In this document: positions 33,496 through 42,032 of the stretch, piece by piece
Layout of the letters: each line of letters begins with the position of its first letter
Position numbering within the stretch: the first letter of the stretch is position 1
Assembly: GCF_000766945.1 (NCBI RefSeq)
Contig: NZ_ALBT01000032.1
Coordinates: forward strand, 295,433 to 359,432
Length of the DNA: 64,000 bases
From: Cellvibrio mixtus subsp. mixtus J3-8
Lineage (GTDB): Bacteria > Pseudomonadota > Gammaproteobacteria > Pseudomonadales > Cellvibrionaceae
Direction: 5' to 3'
Translations under genes and position numbers: made by a program
The notes under the pieces: generated by a model
Database searches by the model: none
What the model was told of the DNA's origin: nothing
Seen by the model: the letters and a program-made list of their open reading frames with translations, nothing else

Positions 33496-35328
33496 TTACT
33501 GCTGAAGGAGGAGGTATATCCACAGGAGGCTGTTCAGTCCAATCACCGGTGCGGCCAGCGTCATAACCCTGGCAATCATAAGCCGTGAAGAACTGCTCCA
33601 TGCCTGGAAAACAAAAAATAAAATCGGCAAAAGAACGGGATAGATATAACGGAAATCGGTATTGCAAGACAGCGGTACTTTAATGCGGTAAGCCAGCAAT
33701 AATATAAATGGAAACACCAGCGCCATTATCCAGGGCGCGTTGCGGTAGGCAAGGCGTTTAAATCGGGCCGCGCCGGTTTGTGGTTGTTGCTGCAGATAAA
33801 AAACAGCTGTGCCTGCGAGCATTGCCAGTAGCAAAATACCATTAACGGTACCCCAGATTTGCATACCATCGCCATTAAAAAAATATTCACTGGAAAGTGC
33901 AGAGCGCAGCACAAAATTCCAGAAATATTGGCGGCCATATTTATCTTCCCACGTACTGATAAATGGTTGCTCTAAAAAAGTGGCAGTATCCAGGATTAAA
34001 TAATTCTTGGGCTCGTTGCCCACTTTTAATCCCGGGTTAATCATTTCACTGACGTTGGATAACAACCAATCTTCCGAGGTGCCATCGAGATAATGTTTTA
34101 TATTATCAGCAAAGTTCAACAAAATTGCACCGCAAAATAAACCGCCGGCAATTGCAACATCGCGAAATAATTTAGTTTTGTGTTGTTGAAATAGTGCTGG
34201 TTTACGCGCGAGCCCATAAATATGAAATAACATGAGCACACCTAAAACACCGGCAACCGCCAAACCATTGGATTTGCTCAGCAGCGAGCCCGCCATCCAC
34301 AAGCTTGCCCAAAATAGCGTTTGTGAATCGCGATTTTTCCACCATTTAATCGTGTAAAAAAATGACAGTGCATAACAGGCATACACACCCAAATCATTGC
34401 CGATACGAATACTGTGGATAATTCCGGATGGCCATAAACACAGCGCTATACTAGCCATGGTGATAACAAGTGGGTGTTTGCGAAATGCGAGTCTTATCGT
34501 GGCGAGGCTGCCAATTAAAAACAGCACCCACAAAAACATCGCAAATAACTGCCCCCACAATTCACCGGAGACTTTACTATCAATGGGCGCCGTTTGTTTT
34601 GCGAGTGCAGCACTCAGGTAATAAAGTGGCGGCTGGTGATATTCCCATCCATCACCGGGTATCGGAAGTTTTTTATGTTCAATTAAATATTCAATGTAAT
34701 CTTTATGGCCGCCGCCTTCAAACACATCGAAGGTGCGTGTGCGCTCGTCAGTTTTGGATAAATAGAGTGTTGAAATCACCAAACCAATTAACAAAACCAA
34801 CGTTTGGGTTTTATTAATCTGCAGGTGGCGTTTTAGTACAAATACCAAAGCAACCAGCACTGCGTAGATCGCAAGTAATTTGCTGTTACTCAACCGCTTG
34901 ATAGATTCAATACGAAATCCCGCCGGATTACTGGCATTGCTTAATTGCGCCTCAAGGACATTGGTTTGATTGGGGATGAACTGGTCTATTTCAATCGTAA
35001 AGCCGGAACCATAGTTGCGACGATCATCAGTAGAAAGGTGATCCAGTGAAACAGGTTTACCATTAACAATCAGCGCATGAATTTCATCGTCGGGATAGAT
35101 TCTAAAGCTGTGTTTGTTGGAGCGAATTCCATCAATTGTGACACGAATGGAATATCCCCCGAGATGGTCCTGCGCAAAGGGTAACGTAATAGCTTCATAA
35201 TCATTACCGTTGTAGGCAACTTCTACTTTCTGCAGGCTAATAGATTGCCAGGTAGACAACCACATCAGTGCTATTAGTGCGCCGAGGCTTAGCAGTGTTG
35301 TTAGCAAATAACGGTACGTTGTTTTCAT
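33496..35328 (-). CDS. GT-C fold membrane glycosyltransferase (ArnT/PMT-like)
   Basis: Membrane protein of 610 residues with an N-terminal helix (about 10-25) and a soluble beta-rich segment of about 130 residues (FRIYPDDEIHALIVNGKPVS). A long multi-helix region follows. The loop VFEGGGHKDYIEYLIEHKKL followed by YHQPPLYYLSAAL is characteristic of GT-C transferases acting on lipid-linked sugars. The segment between the first two membrane helices is unusual for the family and may bind an acceptor or carbohydrate. It lies 24 bp from the next gene in the operon. Specificity unknown. Confidence 0.75.
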   Translation of the reverse strand: MKTTYRYLLTTLLSLGALIALMWLSTWQSISLQKVEVAYNGNDYEAITLPFAQDHLGGYSIRVTIDGIRSNKHSFRIYPDDEIHALIVNGKPVSLDHLSTDDRRNYGSGFTIEIDQFIPNQTNVLEAQLSNASNPAGFRIESIKRLSNSKLLAIYAVLVALVFVLKRHLQINKTQTLVLLIGLVISTLYLSKTDERTRTFDVFEGGGHKDYIEYLIEHKKLPIPGDGWEYHQPPLYYLSAALAKQTAPIDSKVSGELWGQLFAMFLWVLFLIGSLATIRLAFRKHPLVITMASIALCLWPSGIIHSIRIGNDLGVYACYALSFFYTIKWWKNRDSQTLFWASLWMAGSLLSKSNGLAVAGVLGVLMLFHIYGLARKPALFQQHKTKLFRDVAIAGGLFCGAILLNFADNIKHYLDGTSEDWLLSNVSEMINPGLKVGNEPKNYLILDTATFLEQPFISTWEDKYGRQYFWNFVLRSALSSEYFFNGDGMQIWGTVNGILLLAMLAGTAVFYLQQQPQTGAARFKRLAYRNAPWIMALVFPFILLLAYRIKVPLSCNTDFRYIYPVLLPILFFVFQAWSSSSRLMIARVMTLAAPVIGLNSLLWIYLLLQQ

Positions 35329-35352
35329 AACAGGCTCAATATCTCATATTAC

Positions 35353-37281
35353 TTATGGCGCGGGAGTATCTGGCGCCGCAAGGGTAATAATCGGGTTTAA
35401 CCAATCTGCGTGGTCGCCGCCAATGTCGTTAATGCCGTCCACTTGCAGACGCAAACGCTGCACTGATTCCAGATTTATTTCAGCAAATTCCGGCTTCTCG
35501 GCGCCGTAATGATTGCGCGATTCCCACAACAAGCGATCATCGCCCCACACTGTGAATTTCACACTGGCTGATTCCACTTCATCATCCAGCGCTACAGAAA
35601 CAGTAATGGTTTTGGTTTTGGGCGGTAGCTGGTATTCGATAATAGAGTTTGCGTGGGTTCCCAAGCCTTTGGCATAACGGTGCTCATCTGCACGCAACGG
35701 ATTGCCATTAACACTCTTATTGATATTCAGCTGGCCGTAATCCTGTTTACTAAATGCAACAGGTAGTTCAGTTAAGGATAACTGATGAGGCTGCAATTCG
35801 GGATCAATAGGTTTGCTTTCCAGGTACAAGCGTTGGCCAATCAGGTAGAAACCAATAACTAATACCACCAGCGCAATATATTTGATGGCGAAGAACCAGG
35901 AAAACAATTTGCCGGTGAAGTTACTCCAGTGTTTCCCGAATAATAATTCGAGCACAGCGTAACTGAATGCACCTACCATTATCCATGAGATGGCCGGCCA
36001 GACATGCGATGTCCTGATACCCAGACACATGGCAACGTTAAATGCGGAAATAAAAGTAAACAGCAGCGGGAAAATAATTTTGCCTGGATTTAACGCATAG
36101 TAAACCAGTGAAACAATCACCGCTGGCAACAAATAGCGTTCATGCATTGCCGGCAGCAACGCAAAAAATGCCATGGTGCAAATCATTGCGTAAAAGAAAA
36201 GTTGCGCAGCATTTTGCGGATTATTTTGCGGTAATTGTTGATCAATTAATTTTCCCATGCCCTGTAGAAAAACAATCAGGCATACCAGGAAAAACCCGAT
36301 CATCCCGAAATTTTTGGCCTTGAAAATAATTGCCAGTGGCGAGTCAGGTTCAATGCCAAAAAGTATAACCGTATCGGGTGCAGCGTTGCCGGTCAGTAAA
36401 ATCCAGATGTTTGCAGCGCCCATCGTGGTTGCGCCATATTGATGCAATACATCGATATACGCCAGCTTGAACGACTGGGCAAAACTACCGACAACAATAG
36501 AAGGTAAAAACAACAGCACAATCGTCAGCAGTGAGAGTGCACAACCGACCAGATGTATTTTGTAGTGACGGAAAAAAATAATTCCCATTACCGGTGCAAA
36601 TGCAATCATCTGGAATTTGGTCAACAGTGCAACGGTGTAGATCGGAAAAGTCAGGGCACGATATTTTTTACTGGTGCTCGCCAGGATAGCCAGAAGCACT
36701 GGTATGACGGGCAGCACATCGACCTGCCCCCAAATAGGACCATTCATAAACAGCGCCGGATTAAGCGCTGTTAGTAGCATGCAGGCGTGATAATGATTGG
36801 CAGAGGTGCAATAATTTTTGAGCAAGCGATGAACGATGGCAATTAGCAAAAAATGCGAGAGGAAAATTGGAATTAACGAAACGTATTTGAGGAATAGATT
36901 ATTTTCTACCGGCAATTGTAAATAGTTATACAACTGGCTTGCGACGTAGAGCCAGTGAATGTATAGCGGTGGATAGTTTCCATTGAAATCTTTATAGCCG
37001 CGGTTGGACAGTTGTTTAACCCAGTCTTCCCAAAACCCGATATCGCCGCCATTACCATCCCAGAATAATAATCCAAGGTTCGCTACAATTGCCGCGCACA
37101 AATAAAATTGGAAATAAATGAGGAACTGTTTCGCGCTATAAAAGCGGTCAGTTAATTGGTCCAGTGGAATAAACTCCACATGCGGGACCTGAACGCTGGA
37201 AGATATGTCAGTGGTTGTGTTTGAAATTAACTCTGCCTGACCCTGCGGTGGTATGTTGTCGGCAGTATTGTCGTTATTCAT
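35353..37281 (-). CDS. GT-C membrane glycosyltransferase with C-terminal NPCBM domain
   Basis: A 642-residue fusion. The first 480 residues form a multi-helix GT-C protein with NYPPLYIHWLYVAS in an external loop, as in PIG-M or GT87-like transferases. The last 130 residues form a beta-sandwich domain recognised as NPCBM (novel putative carbohydrate-binding module): YAKGLGTHANSIIEYQLPP, VSVALDDEVESASVKFTVWGDD, and a C-terminal LRLQVDGINDIGGDHADW. NPCBM is usually found on secreted glycosidases, so fusion to a membrane transferase suggests glycan recognition on the periplasmic side. It lies 49 bp after the GT2 gene. Confidence 0.78.
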   Translation of the reverse strand: MNNDNTADNIPPQGQAELISNTTTDISSSVQVPHVEFIPLDQLTDRFYSAKQFLIYFQFYLCAAIVANLGLLFWDGNGGDIGFWEDWVKQLSNRGYKDFNGNYPPLYIHWLYVASQLYNYLQLPVENNLFLKYVSLIPIFLSHFLLIAIVHRLLKNYCTSANHYHACMLLTALNPALFMNGPIWGQVDVLPVIPVLLAILASTSKKYRALTFPIYTVALLTKFQMIAFAPVMGIIFFRHYKIHLVGCALSLLTIVLLFLPSIVVGSFAQSFKLAYIDVLHQYGATTMGAANIWILLTGNAAPDTVILFGIEPDSPLAIIFKAKNFGMIGFFLVCLIVFLQGMGKLIDQQLPQNNPQNAAQLFFYAMICTMAFFALLPAMHERYLLPAVIVSLVYYALNPGKIIFPLLFTFISAFNVAMCLGIRTSHVWPAISWIMVGAFSYAVLELLFGKHWSNFTGKLFSWFFAIKYIALVVLVIGFYLIGQRLYLESKPIDPELQPHQLSLTELPVAFSKQDYGQLNINKSVNGNPLRADEHRYAKGLGTHANSIIEYQLPPKTKTITVSVALDDEVESASVKFTVWGDDRLLWESRNHYGAEKPEFAEINLESVQRLRLQVDGINDIGGDHADWLNPIITLAAPDTPAP

Positions 37282-37330
37282 GTTGCCATCCCGTTTATTG
37301 TATTACTGGCCCCGCAGGGCCAATAGAGCG

Positions 37331-38290
37331 TCAATCTTTTTTATTCACGATATCGCTAATGTGGAATTTTGGACGCTTTTTGACTTCTTCGTAAATCTTG
37401 GAAAGGTATTCGCCAATAATGCCCAGGCAGAGTAACTGAACGCTACCAATAAAGAGCAAAGGTAAAAGCACAGATGCCCAACCTGGCGTAGCGCTATCGG
37501 TAAAAAATCTTACGATAAGCACCCACACAATCAAACTAAATGACGCAAAGCCGGATAGTATTCCCAGCACAGTAATCATGCGCAGTGGGGCCGTTGAAAA
37601 TGCGGTAATTCCTTTCCATGCGAAAGAAAGCATTTTCTTCAGCGGATATTTACTCTCACCCGCTTCGCGCGCCTGGCGTTCATATTCTACAGTTGATGAA
37701 GGATAACCCACTTCACGCACCAGGCCGCGCAGGAACAGGTTAGCTTCTCCGTATTGCTTTAATGAATCGAGTGCGCGACGTGATAGCAAACGAAAATCTG
37801 CGTGGTTGAAAACCAGATCCACGCCCATTTTTTTCATTAAATGATAATAACCTTCTGCAGTGAAGCGTTTGAAGAAGGTATCGGTATGGCGCGCTGAACG
37901 AACCCCATACACGACATCATGGCCTTTCAGGTATTCGTCGACCATCAATTCAATGTTTTGTGGATCATCTTGCAAGTCAGCGTCAATACTGACGGTGATG
38001 TCTTCGGTAGTCGTGCAGAGCCCTGCATACAATGCATTCTGGTGGCCTTTGTTACGCGATAATTTTATTGCTACCAGTGCAGAGTTATTGGCTGCTTCTT
38101 CGTTGAGTATTTTCCAGGTTTTATCTTTACTGCCATCGTCAACCAAATAAATTTTGGAATCTTGGTTAATTTTTCCTTTGGCGATCATGGCGTCGCGCAA
38201 TGCCAACATTGTTGCCAATGTTTTGGGCAGCATTTCTTCTTCGTTGTAACAAGGAATAACAACAGCAAGCGAAGGTATATGGGTTGTCAT
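37331..38290 (-). CDS. Polyprenyl-phosphate glycosyltransferase, GT2 (GtrB-like)
   Basis: Transfers a sugar from a nucleotide donor to undecaprenyl phosphate on the cytoplasmic face. The GT2 domain (about residues 8-235) has VVIPCYNEEEMLPKTL, the nucleotide-binding LVDDGSKDKTW and SIDADLQDDPQN (DxD-like). Two C-terminal membrane helices follow (about 238-260 and 272-298), as in GtrB/DPM1-type proteins. The ATG at 38290 gives AGGA about 10 bases upstream and avoids a 22-bp overlap with gtrA that the upstream ATG (38314) would cause. Sugar identity is not determinable. Confidence 0.88.
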   Translation of the reverse strand: MTTHIPSLAVVIPCYNEEEMLPKTLATMLALRDAMIAKGKINQDSKIYLVDDGSKDKTWKILNEEAANNSALVAIKLSRNKGHQNALYAGLCTTTEDITVSIDADLQDDPQNIELMVDEYLKGHDVVYGVRSARHTDTFFKRFTAEGYYHLMKKMGVDLVFNHADFRLLSRRALDSLKQYGEANLFLRGLVREVGYPSSTVEYERQAREAGESKYPLKKMLSFAWKGITAFSTAPLRMITVLGILSGFASFSLIVWVLIVRFFTDSATPGWASVLLPLLFIGSVQLLCLGIIGEYLSKIYEEVKKRPKFHISDIVNKKD

Positions 38291-38292
38291 TT

Positions 38293-38688
38293 TTAATGGT
38301 TCCTGTAGATCCATATTTTATGTACGAGGAAATTGAGCACAACAGTAATCCCCGTTGCTAATACTTGTGCAACCAAATAGGGTTCCACCCATGGCAAGGG
38401 AAGATAATTTTCAAATATAAATAAAAATGCCGCAAACAACGCGGTGTTGGTTGATAAGCCGATGGCTACCGCAACAACAAACTTGGGAAAAGTATCTTTG
38501 TGGCGGCTGTTGCTCTTGAACGTATAGTGATAATTCGCCCAGTAATTAAAGAATGATGAAAGTACATAGCCTGCAGCAGATGCGTAAACTTCTGTCAGCA
38601 TTTGACTTTCAACAAATATAATCAGTAATGCAAATTGAAGCAGGGTACTGAGACCGCCAATTGCTAAATACAAGACGAAACGTTTCAT
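38293..38688 (-). CDS. GtrA family membrane protein
   Basis: Small 131-residue protein with four hydrophobic helices (about 7-27, 35-52, 74-92 and 105-125). The motif SSFFNYWANYHYTF matches the GtrA signature. GtrA-type proteins are proposed to flip the undecaprenyl-phosphate-linked sugar across the inner membrane. It is the first gene of the minus-strand glycosylation operon and works with the adjacent GtrB-like enzyme. Confidence 0.9.
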   Translation of the reverse strand: MKRFVLYLAIGGLSTLLQFALLIIFVESQMLTEVYASAAGYVLSSFFNYWANYHYTFKSNSRHKDTFPKFVVAVAIGLSTNTALFAAFLFIFENYLPLPWVEPYLVAQVLATGITVVLNFLVHKIWIYRNH

Positions 38689-38830
38689 TGTTATTGTGTT
38701 TGGATTCTAACAGAAGGAAGTTGTAAAAATCGCTGCACCTTAACACATTTTAATTATATGTGTCTGTGGTTTGCTGTTAGGAGGAGAAGGATGGTGGAAA
38801 GTTATAAAGCGGGAGGGAAGCTCAGCCAAA
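38689..38830. other. Short intergenic region upstream of gtrA
   Basis: Contains the presumed gtrA promoter (minus strand) and the 3' end of the small ORF below. No clear element was recognised. Confidence 0.3.
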
Positions 38831-39058
38831 TTACGCCCAGCGCAATGCCGCACCTGAGCGTTCAATATACATATATTCCGGTTTGTTGGTTAATGGGTGG
38901 CAGGCATGGCGCAGGTGATGGTGATCTGCGGTTGAGCCCATGTATTCCCAACAATAACCTTCATTGATGCATAACGGATCGCCATCATTTAATGAATAGC
39001 TTGCTAATTCATCCCACATTTTTTGCCACTCGGGGTGATTAATGTCGAGATATTGCAT
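38831..39058 (-). CDS. Small Cys/His-containing protein of unknown function
   Basis: A 75-residue protein I do not recognise. It is rich in aromatic residues, His and Cys: C30, C36 and C53, with HHHLRHACHPL in the C-terminal half and EGYCWEYMG in the middle. No signal peptide or membrane helix is seen. It is likely to be real because AAGGT lies 5 bases before its ATG, no larger gene overlaps it, and its composition is protein-like. It is upstream of gtrA on the same strand, 143 bp away. A metal-binding role is only a guess. Confidence 0.55.
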   Translation of the reverse strand: MQYLDINHPEWQKMWDELASYSLNDGDPLCINEGYCWEYMGSTADHHHLRHACHPLTNKPEYMYIERSGAALRWA

Positions 39059-39375
39059 GTTTTACCTTGTGCGGATTGAGTAATAAATATGCACTTATTG
39101 TGGATTATTAAGTTTCTTTGTCAAGAATCGTCATTAACACAATGATTTAAAAAGAAAAATAAATACAAAAATCGTGCTTTTCATCACCTATTATAAAGCT
39201 GCCCACAATAATTTTGGCGTTTAAATTTGTATTTTTGTGTCATCAGGTAGCAAAAACTTTTCTGACTGTTACTTCGGGTTATGGCAGCAATTGAGTGAAT
39301 TGTGCGATCCTTTCGGTTAGGGTAAGGTTTGCGAGGTTTGATGTATCAATTAATGACTTAACCGGGAGGTTGGTA
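39059..39375. promoter_or_regulatory. 317-bp intergenic region before the MerR gene
   Basis: AT-rich gap with no gene. It should carry divergent promoters for the small minus-strand gene and the MerR regulator. The ribosome binding site GGGAGG (39364-39369) belongs to the MerR gene. No MerR-type dyad was identified with confidence. Confidence 0.35.
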
Positions 39376-39828
39376 ATGAATATAGGGCAGGCTGCGCGAG
39401 CGTCCGGTTTATCGAGCAAGGCTATTCGCCATTACGAAGATTTAGGGTTGGTCGTACCGATGCGCGACCAAAATAATGATTACAGGGTGTACTCAGGTAG
39501 CGATATCGAGCGTTTACGTTTTTTGCAGCGCGCGCGCGCCGCAGGGTTGGGGCTTGATGAATGCAGTGAGTTATTGGGGCTCTACGTGAACGCGGACCGG
39601 CGTTGCAGTGAGGTCAAATCGTTGCTTGTTGATAAAATAAGCCGGCTTGATCAGCAGTTATCTGTTCTGAATGCGTTGCGGGGGACCCTCGTTAAGATGG
39701 CGGAAGAATGCGCCGGCGATAATGGTAACAGTAACGTGGGTGTCCCGTTAACGGCAGTAGAGGGAGTGCCTGCGAACAAGTCGGTGGCAATGGCTTTTAC
39801 CTTGTTAGGTGAGTCTGATAGCCGTTAG
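39376..39828 (+). CDS. MerR-family regulator, CueR-like with altered metal site
   Basis: A 150-residue DNA-distorting regulator. The N-terminal winged helix [25 protein letters not shown] is typical, and the dimerisation helix covers about 80-108. At the metal positions it has C77 (RRCSEV), where CueR has Ser, and C112 (EECAGD). The position equivalent to CueR C120 is Asn. A single thiol pair C77/C112 would be unlike CueR and partly like MerR. No copper, zinc or mercury export gene is adjacent. The ATG at 39376 has GGGAGG 6 bases upstream, so the longer upstream reading frame is not used. Confidence 0.85.
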   Translation: MNIGQAARASGLSSKAIRHYEDLGLVVPMRDQNNDYRVYSGSDIERLRFLQRARAAGLGLDECSELLGLYVNADRRCSEVKSLLVDKISRLDQQLSVLNALRGTLVKMAEECAGDNGNSNVGVPLTAVEGVPANKSVAMAFTLLGESDSR

Positions 39829-39896
39829 TGCCGGTGTTTTTCTGCCCTGAAAAAGGCTATGATGCGCGCCGTTTTGTTATTTGTTTGGGAGTTTCT

Positions 39897-40466
39897 ATGA
39901 GCATCAAATCCGATAAGTGGATGCGCCGCATGGCGGAAGAGCATGGCATGATCGAGCCATTTGAACCGGGCCAGATTCGCTACGATGCCGCTGGTCAGCG
40001 TATCGTCTCTTATGGAACTTCCAGTTACGGTTACGATGTTCGCTGTGCTGACGAATTCAAAATTTTTACCAATGTTCATTCAACGGTGGTAGATCCTAAA
40101 AACTTTGATGAAAAAAGTTTTGTCGATATTAAAAGTGATGTTTGCATCATTCCTCCCAACTCTTTCGCGTTAGCGAGAACGGTTGAATACTTCCGCATTC
40201 CGCGCAATATTTTAACGGTGTGCCTTGGTAAGTCGACATATGCGCGTTGCGGGATTATTGTTAATGTGACGCCGCTTGAGCCTGAGTGGGAAGGGCATGT
40301 GACCCTGGAGTTTTCCAATACTACGCCGTTGCCGGCAAAAATTTATGCAAATGAAGGTGTGGCGCAGATGTTATTTTTTGAATCTGACGAAACCTGTGAA
40401 ACGTCCTATAGAGATCGCGGTGGCAAATATCAAGGCCAGCGCGGTGTTACTTTACCCCGTACCTGA
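39897..40466 (+). CDS. dcd: dCTP deaminase
   Basis: Converts dCTP to dUTP in pyrimidine deoxynucleotide synthesis (189 residues, family length). Signature segments are [21 protein letters not shown] at the start, [20 protein letters not shown], and [29 protein letters not shown], with the catalytic Glu in the EGHVTLE region. The ATG at 39897 has TGGGAG 5 bases upstream; the longer reading frame from 39828 overlaps the MerR stop and is unlikely. Next on the strand is a small zinc-ribbon gene. Confidence 0.96.
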   Translation: MSIKSDKWMRRMAEEHGMIEPFEPGQIRYDAAGQRIVSYGTSSYGYDVRCADEFKIFTNVHSTVVDPKNFDEKSFVDIKSDVCIIPPNSFALARTVEYFRIPRNILTVCLGKSTYARCGIIVNVTPLEPEWEGHVTLEFSNTTPLPAKIYANEGVAQMLFFESDETCETSYRDRGGKYQGQRGVTLPRT

Positions 40467-40477
40467 CAGGCTATTGT

Positions 40478-40663
40478 GTGGGTGATGTAATCCCGTTTAA
40501 AAAACCGAGCCCCTTTGAAAAACATAAAGGCAAAAGTTTATGCCGCAGCGGTTTTCATAAATGGGAAGTGGTGAAAGAAAAGCAATTCGATGTAAAGCAA
40601 GGAAAACTGGTAACGATTTATAAATGCAGTCGTTGCGGTGAGCAAAAAGTGGAATTGAAGTGA
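40478..40663 (+). CDS. Small zinc-ribbon-like protein
   Basis: A 61-residue basic protein starting at GTG, 12 bp after dcd. It has a possible zinc site formed by a Cys and a His (CRSGFHKW, residues 22-29) and a C-x-x-C pair (CSRCGEQ, about 51-57). The family is not one I can name and no function is inferred. Its position between dcd and a terminator suggests cotranscription with dcd. The start could also be a nearby GTG. Confidence 0.6.
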   Translation: MGDVIPFKKPSPFEKHKGKSLCRSGFHKWEVVKEKQFDVKQGKLVTIYKCSRCGEQKVELK

Positions 40664-40668
40664 TACCA

Positions 40669-40700
40669 ATGAAAAAGGCTCCTGTGGAGCCTTTTTCATT
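40669..40700. terminator. Bidirectional terminator between the dcd operon and slyD
   Basis: Stem AAAAAGGCTCC / GGAGCCTTTTT with TGT loop; A and T runs on both sides serve the two convergent transcripts. Confidence 0.9.
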
Positions 40701-40723
40701 ATAGGTTTAATACTAATCTCAAA

Positions 40724-41209
40724 TTAGTGATGGTGATGACCGCCGGCACCGTGAGCGTGGCCGTGATTTAATTCATCTTCAGTTGCGCTACGCACTTCAG
40801 TGATTTCCACATCAAAATTCAGGTCTACACCAGCAAGTGGATGATTGCCGTCGATAGTGACCTGGTCGCCTTCAACGTGGGTAACGGTAACAACTTGCAA
40901 GCCTTGCTCAGTTTCCGCGTGGAACTCCATGCCTACTTCAATTTGATCGATGCCGGAAAACATGGTGGTTGGTAATTCTTGTACAAGGCTGTCATCGCGC
41001 AAACCGTAAGCCTGGGCTGCTTTTACGGCAACATTTAATTTATCACCAACAACTTTGCCTTCAAGGGCTTGCTCGAGGCCTGGGATGATGTTGCCTGCGC
41101 CGTGCAGATAAGACAGGGGCTCTTGCCCTTCGGAAGAGTCCAGCACTTTGCCAGTGCTATCAGTCAGGGTGTAGTGGAAGCTGGCAACGCTATTTTCTGC
41201 AATTTTCAT
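40724..41209 (-). CDS. slyD: FKBP-type peptidyl-prolyl isomerase SlyD
   Basis: Cytoplasmic prolyl isomerase and metal-binding chaperone (161 residues). It has the FKBP fold with DSTGKVLDSSEGQEPLSYLHG and IIPGLEQALEGKVVGD, the insert-in-flap domain around 70-125 (EVGMEFHAE ... VTHVEGDQVTIDGNHPLAG), and a C-terminal His-rich tail (HGHAHGAGGHHHH). The tail is shorter than in E. coli SlyD but should still bind nickel or zinc. Confidence 0.93.
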   Translation of the reverse strand: MKIAENSVASFHYTLTDSTGKVLDSSEGQEPLSYLHGAGNIIPGLEQALEGKVVGDKLNVAVKAAQAYGLRDDSLVQELPTTMFSGIDQIEVGMEFHAETEQGLQVVTVTHVEGDQVTIDGNHPLAGVDLNFDVEITEVRSATEDELNHGHAHGAGGHHHH

Positions 41210-41295
41210 AAAAGGCCTTTTTGATTAAGTAATATGTATAAATAAATCTGGTTACGCAATTTAATTCGAAAACGTTAGCTGACAAAAATAAGGCG

Positions 41296-42021
41296 CTAAA
41301 ATTTTTCAATGGCTTTGCCATCGACTGACGCCTTGTGTATGTGAATAGTGTATTGGCTGCCTTTTTCTTCCTGTTGCAGGCGTACCAGTAAATAGTTCCA
41401 GTCTTTGGCCAGCCACGCGTAAGTTACGCGCTTATCGTTATCGCGGCTGCGTTTCACTTTGATTGTGTTGACTTTGCCTAGTGGTGTTTCCAGAATTTCT
41501 TCGCCCAGCGTGACAAATTTATATTCTTTCAAATGGCCGCCATCAGCAATTTGATAGTTGAAGTTTTTCTGGCCATTCAATAAATCCTGCTGCAATTGGA
41601 TTTGGTAGCTGAGCTTATCTTGCACCTTCTGGGTAATATCCATTTGCCAGTTGGTTTGTTGTACTTTGTTGATAACAGTTTTCTTTTCCCAATCAAAACT
41701 CAGATCGGCATCGCGATCTTTTCCCAATCCACGGCGTTTATATAAATAGTGGAGCGGCTTAATGGTTTGTTTTACCGGGTCCCACTGCATTTGGCTGGTT
41801 TCGGTAATCGTGCCAATCATCGAATCAAACTTGAAAAGCAGGTCGTATTGATTGTCGGCGCTTTTGGTAAGCCGATTGGTAACAGTGATATTAAAGCCGT
41901 ATAACTTGGCCTTGTATTGATTGTCGAATGTTTTTGGGGCATCAGCCGCCGTAACGATTGACGAGGCGAACAACAAGCAGGCCAGAATTAGTGGGTAAGC
42001 GCTAAACCGAAAGCTGGTCAT
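41296..42021 (-). CDS. DUF3108 domain-containing protein
   Basis: Exported protein of 241 residues with a Sec signal peptide (about residues 1-25, ending near VTAADAP). The mature part is beta-rich with RRGLGKDRDADLSFDWEKK and KRSRDNDKRVTYAWLAKDWNYLLVRLQQEEKG near the end, which identify DUF3108. Its role is undefined. It lies 11 bp after purN on the same strand, an arrangement I recall from pseudomonads. Confidence 0.82.
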   Translation of the reverse strand: MTSFRFSAYPLILACLLFASSIVTAADAPKTFDNQYKAKLYGFNITVTNRLTKSADNQYDLLFKFDSMIGTITETSQMQWDPVKQTIKPLHYLYKRRGLGKDRDADLSFDWEKKTVINKVQQTNWQMDITQKVQDKLSYQIQLQQDLLNGQKNFNYQIADGGHLKEYKFVTLGEEILETPLGKVNTIKVKRSRDNDKRVTYAWLAKDWNYLLVRLQQEEKGSQYTIHIHKASVDGKAIEKF

Positions 42022-42032
42022 AGAATCTTCCG

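Noticed and set aside
39295..39375. N-terminal extension of the MerR reading frame
   Set aside because: The family N-terminus [11 protein letters not shown] begins at 39376 with a strong GGGAGG; the upstream 27 residues have no family match.
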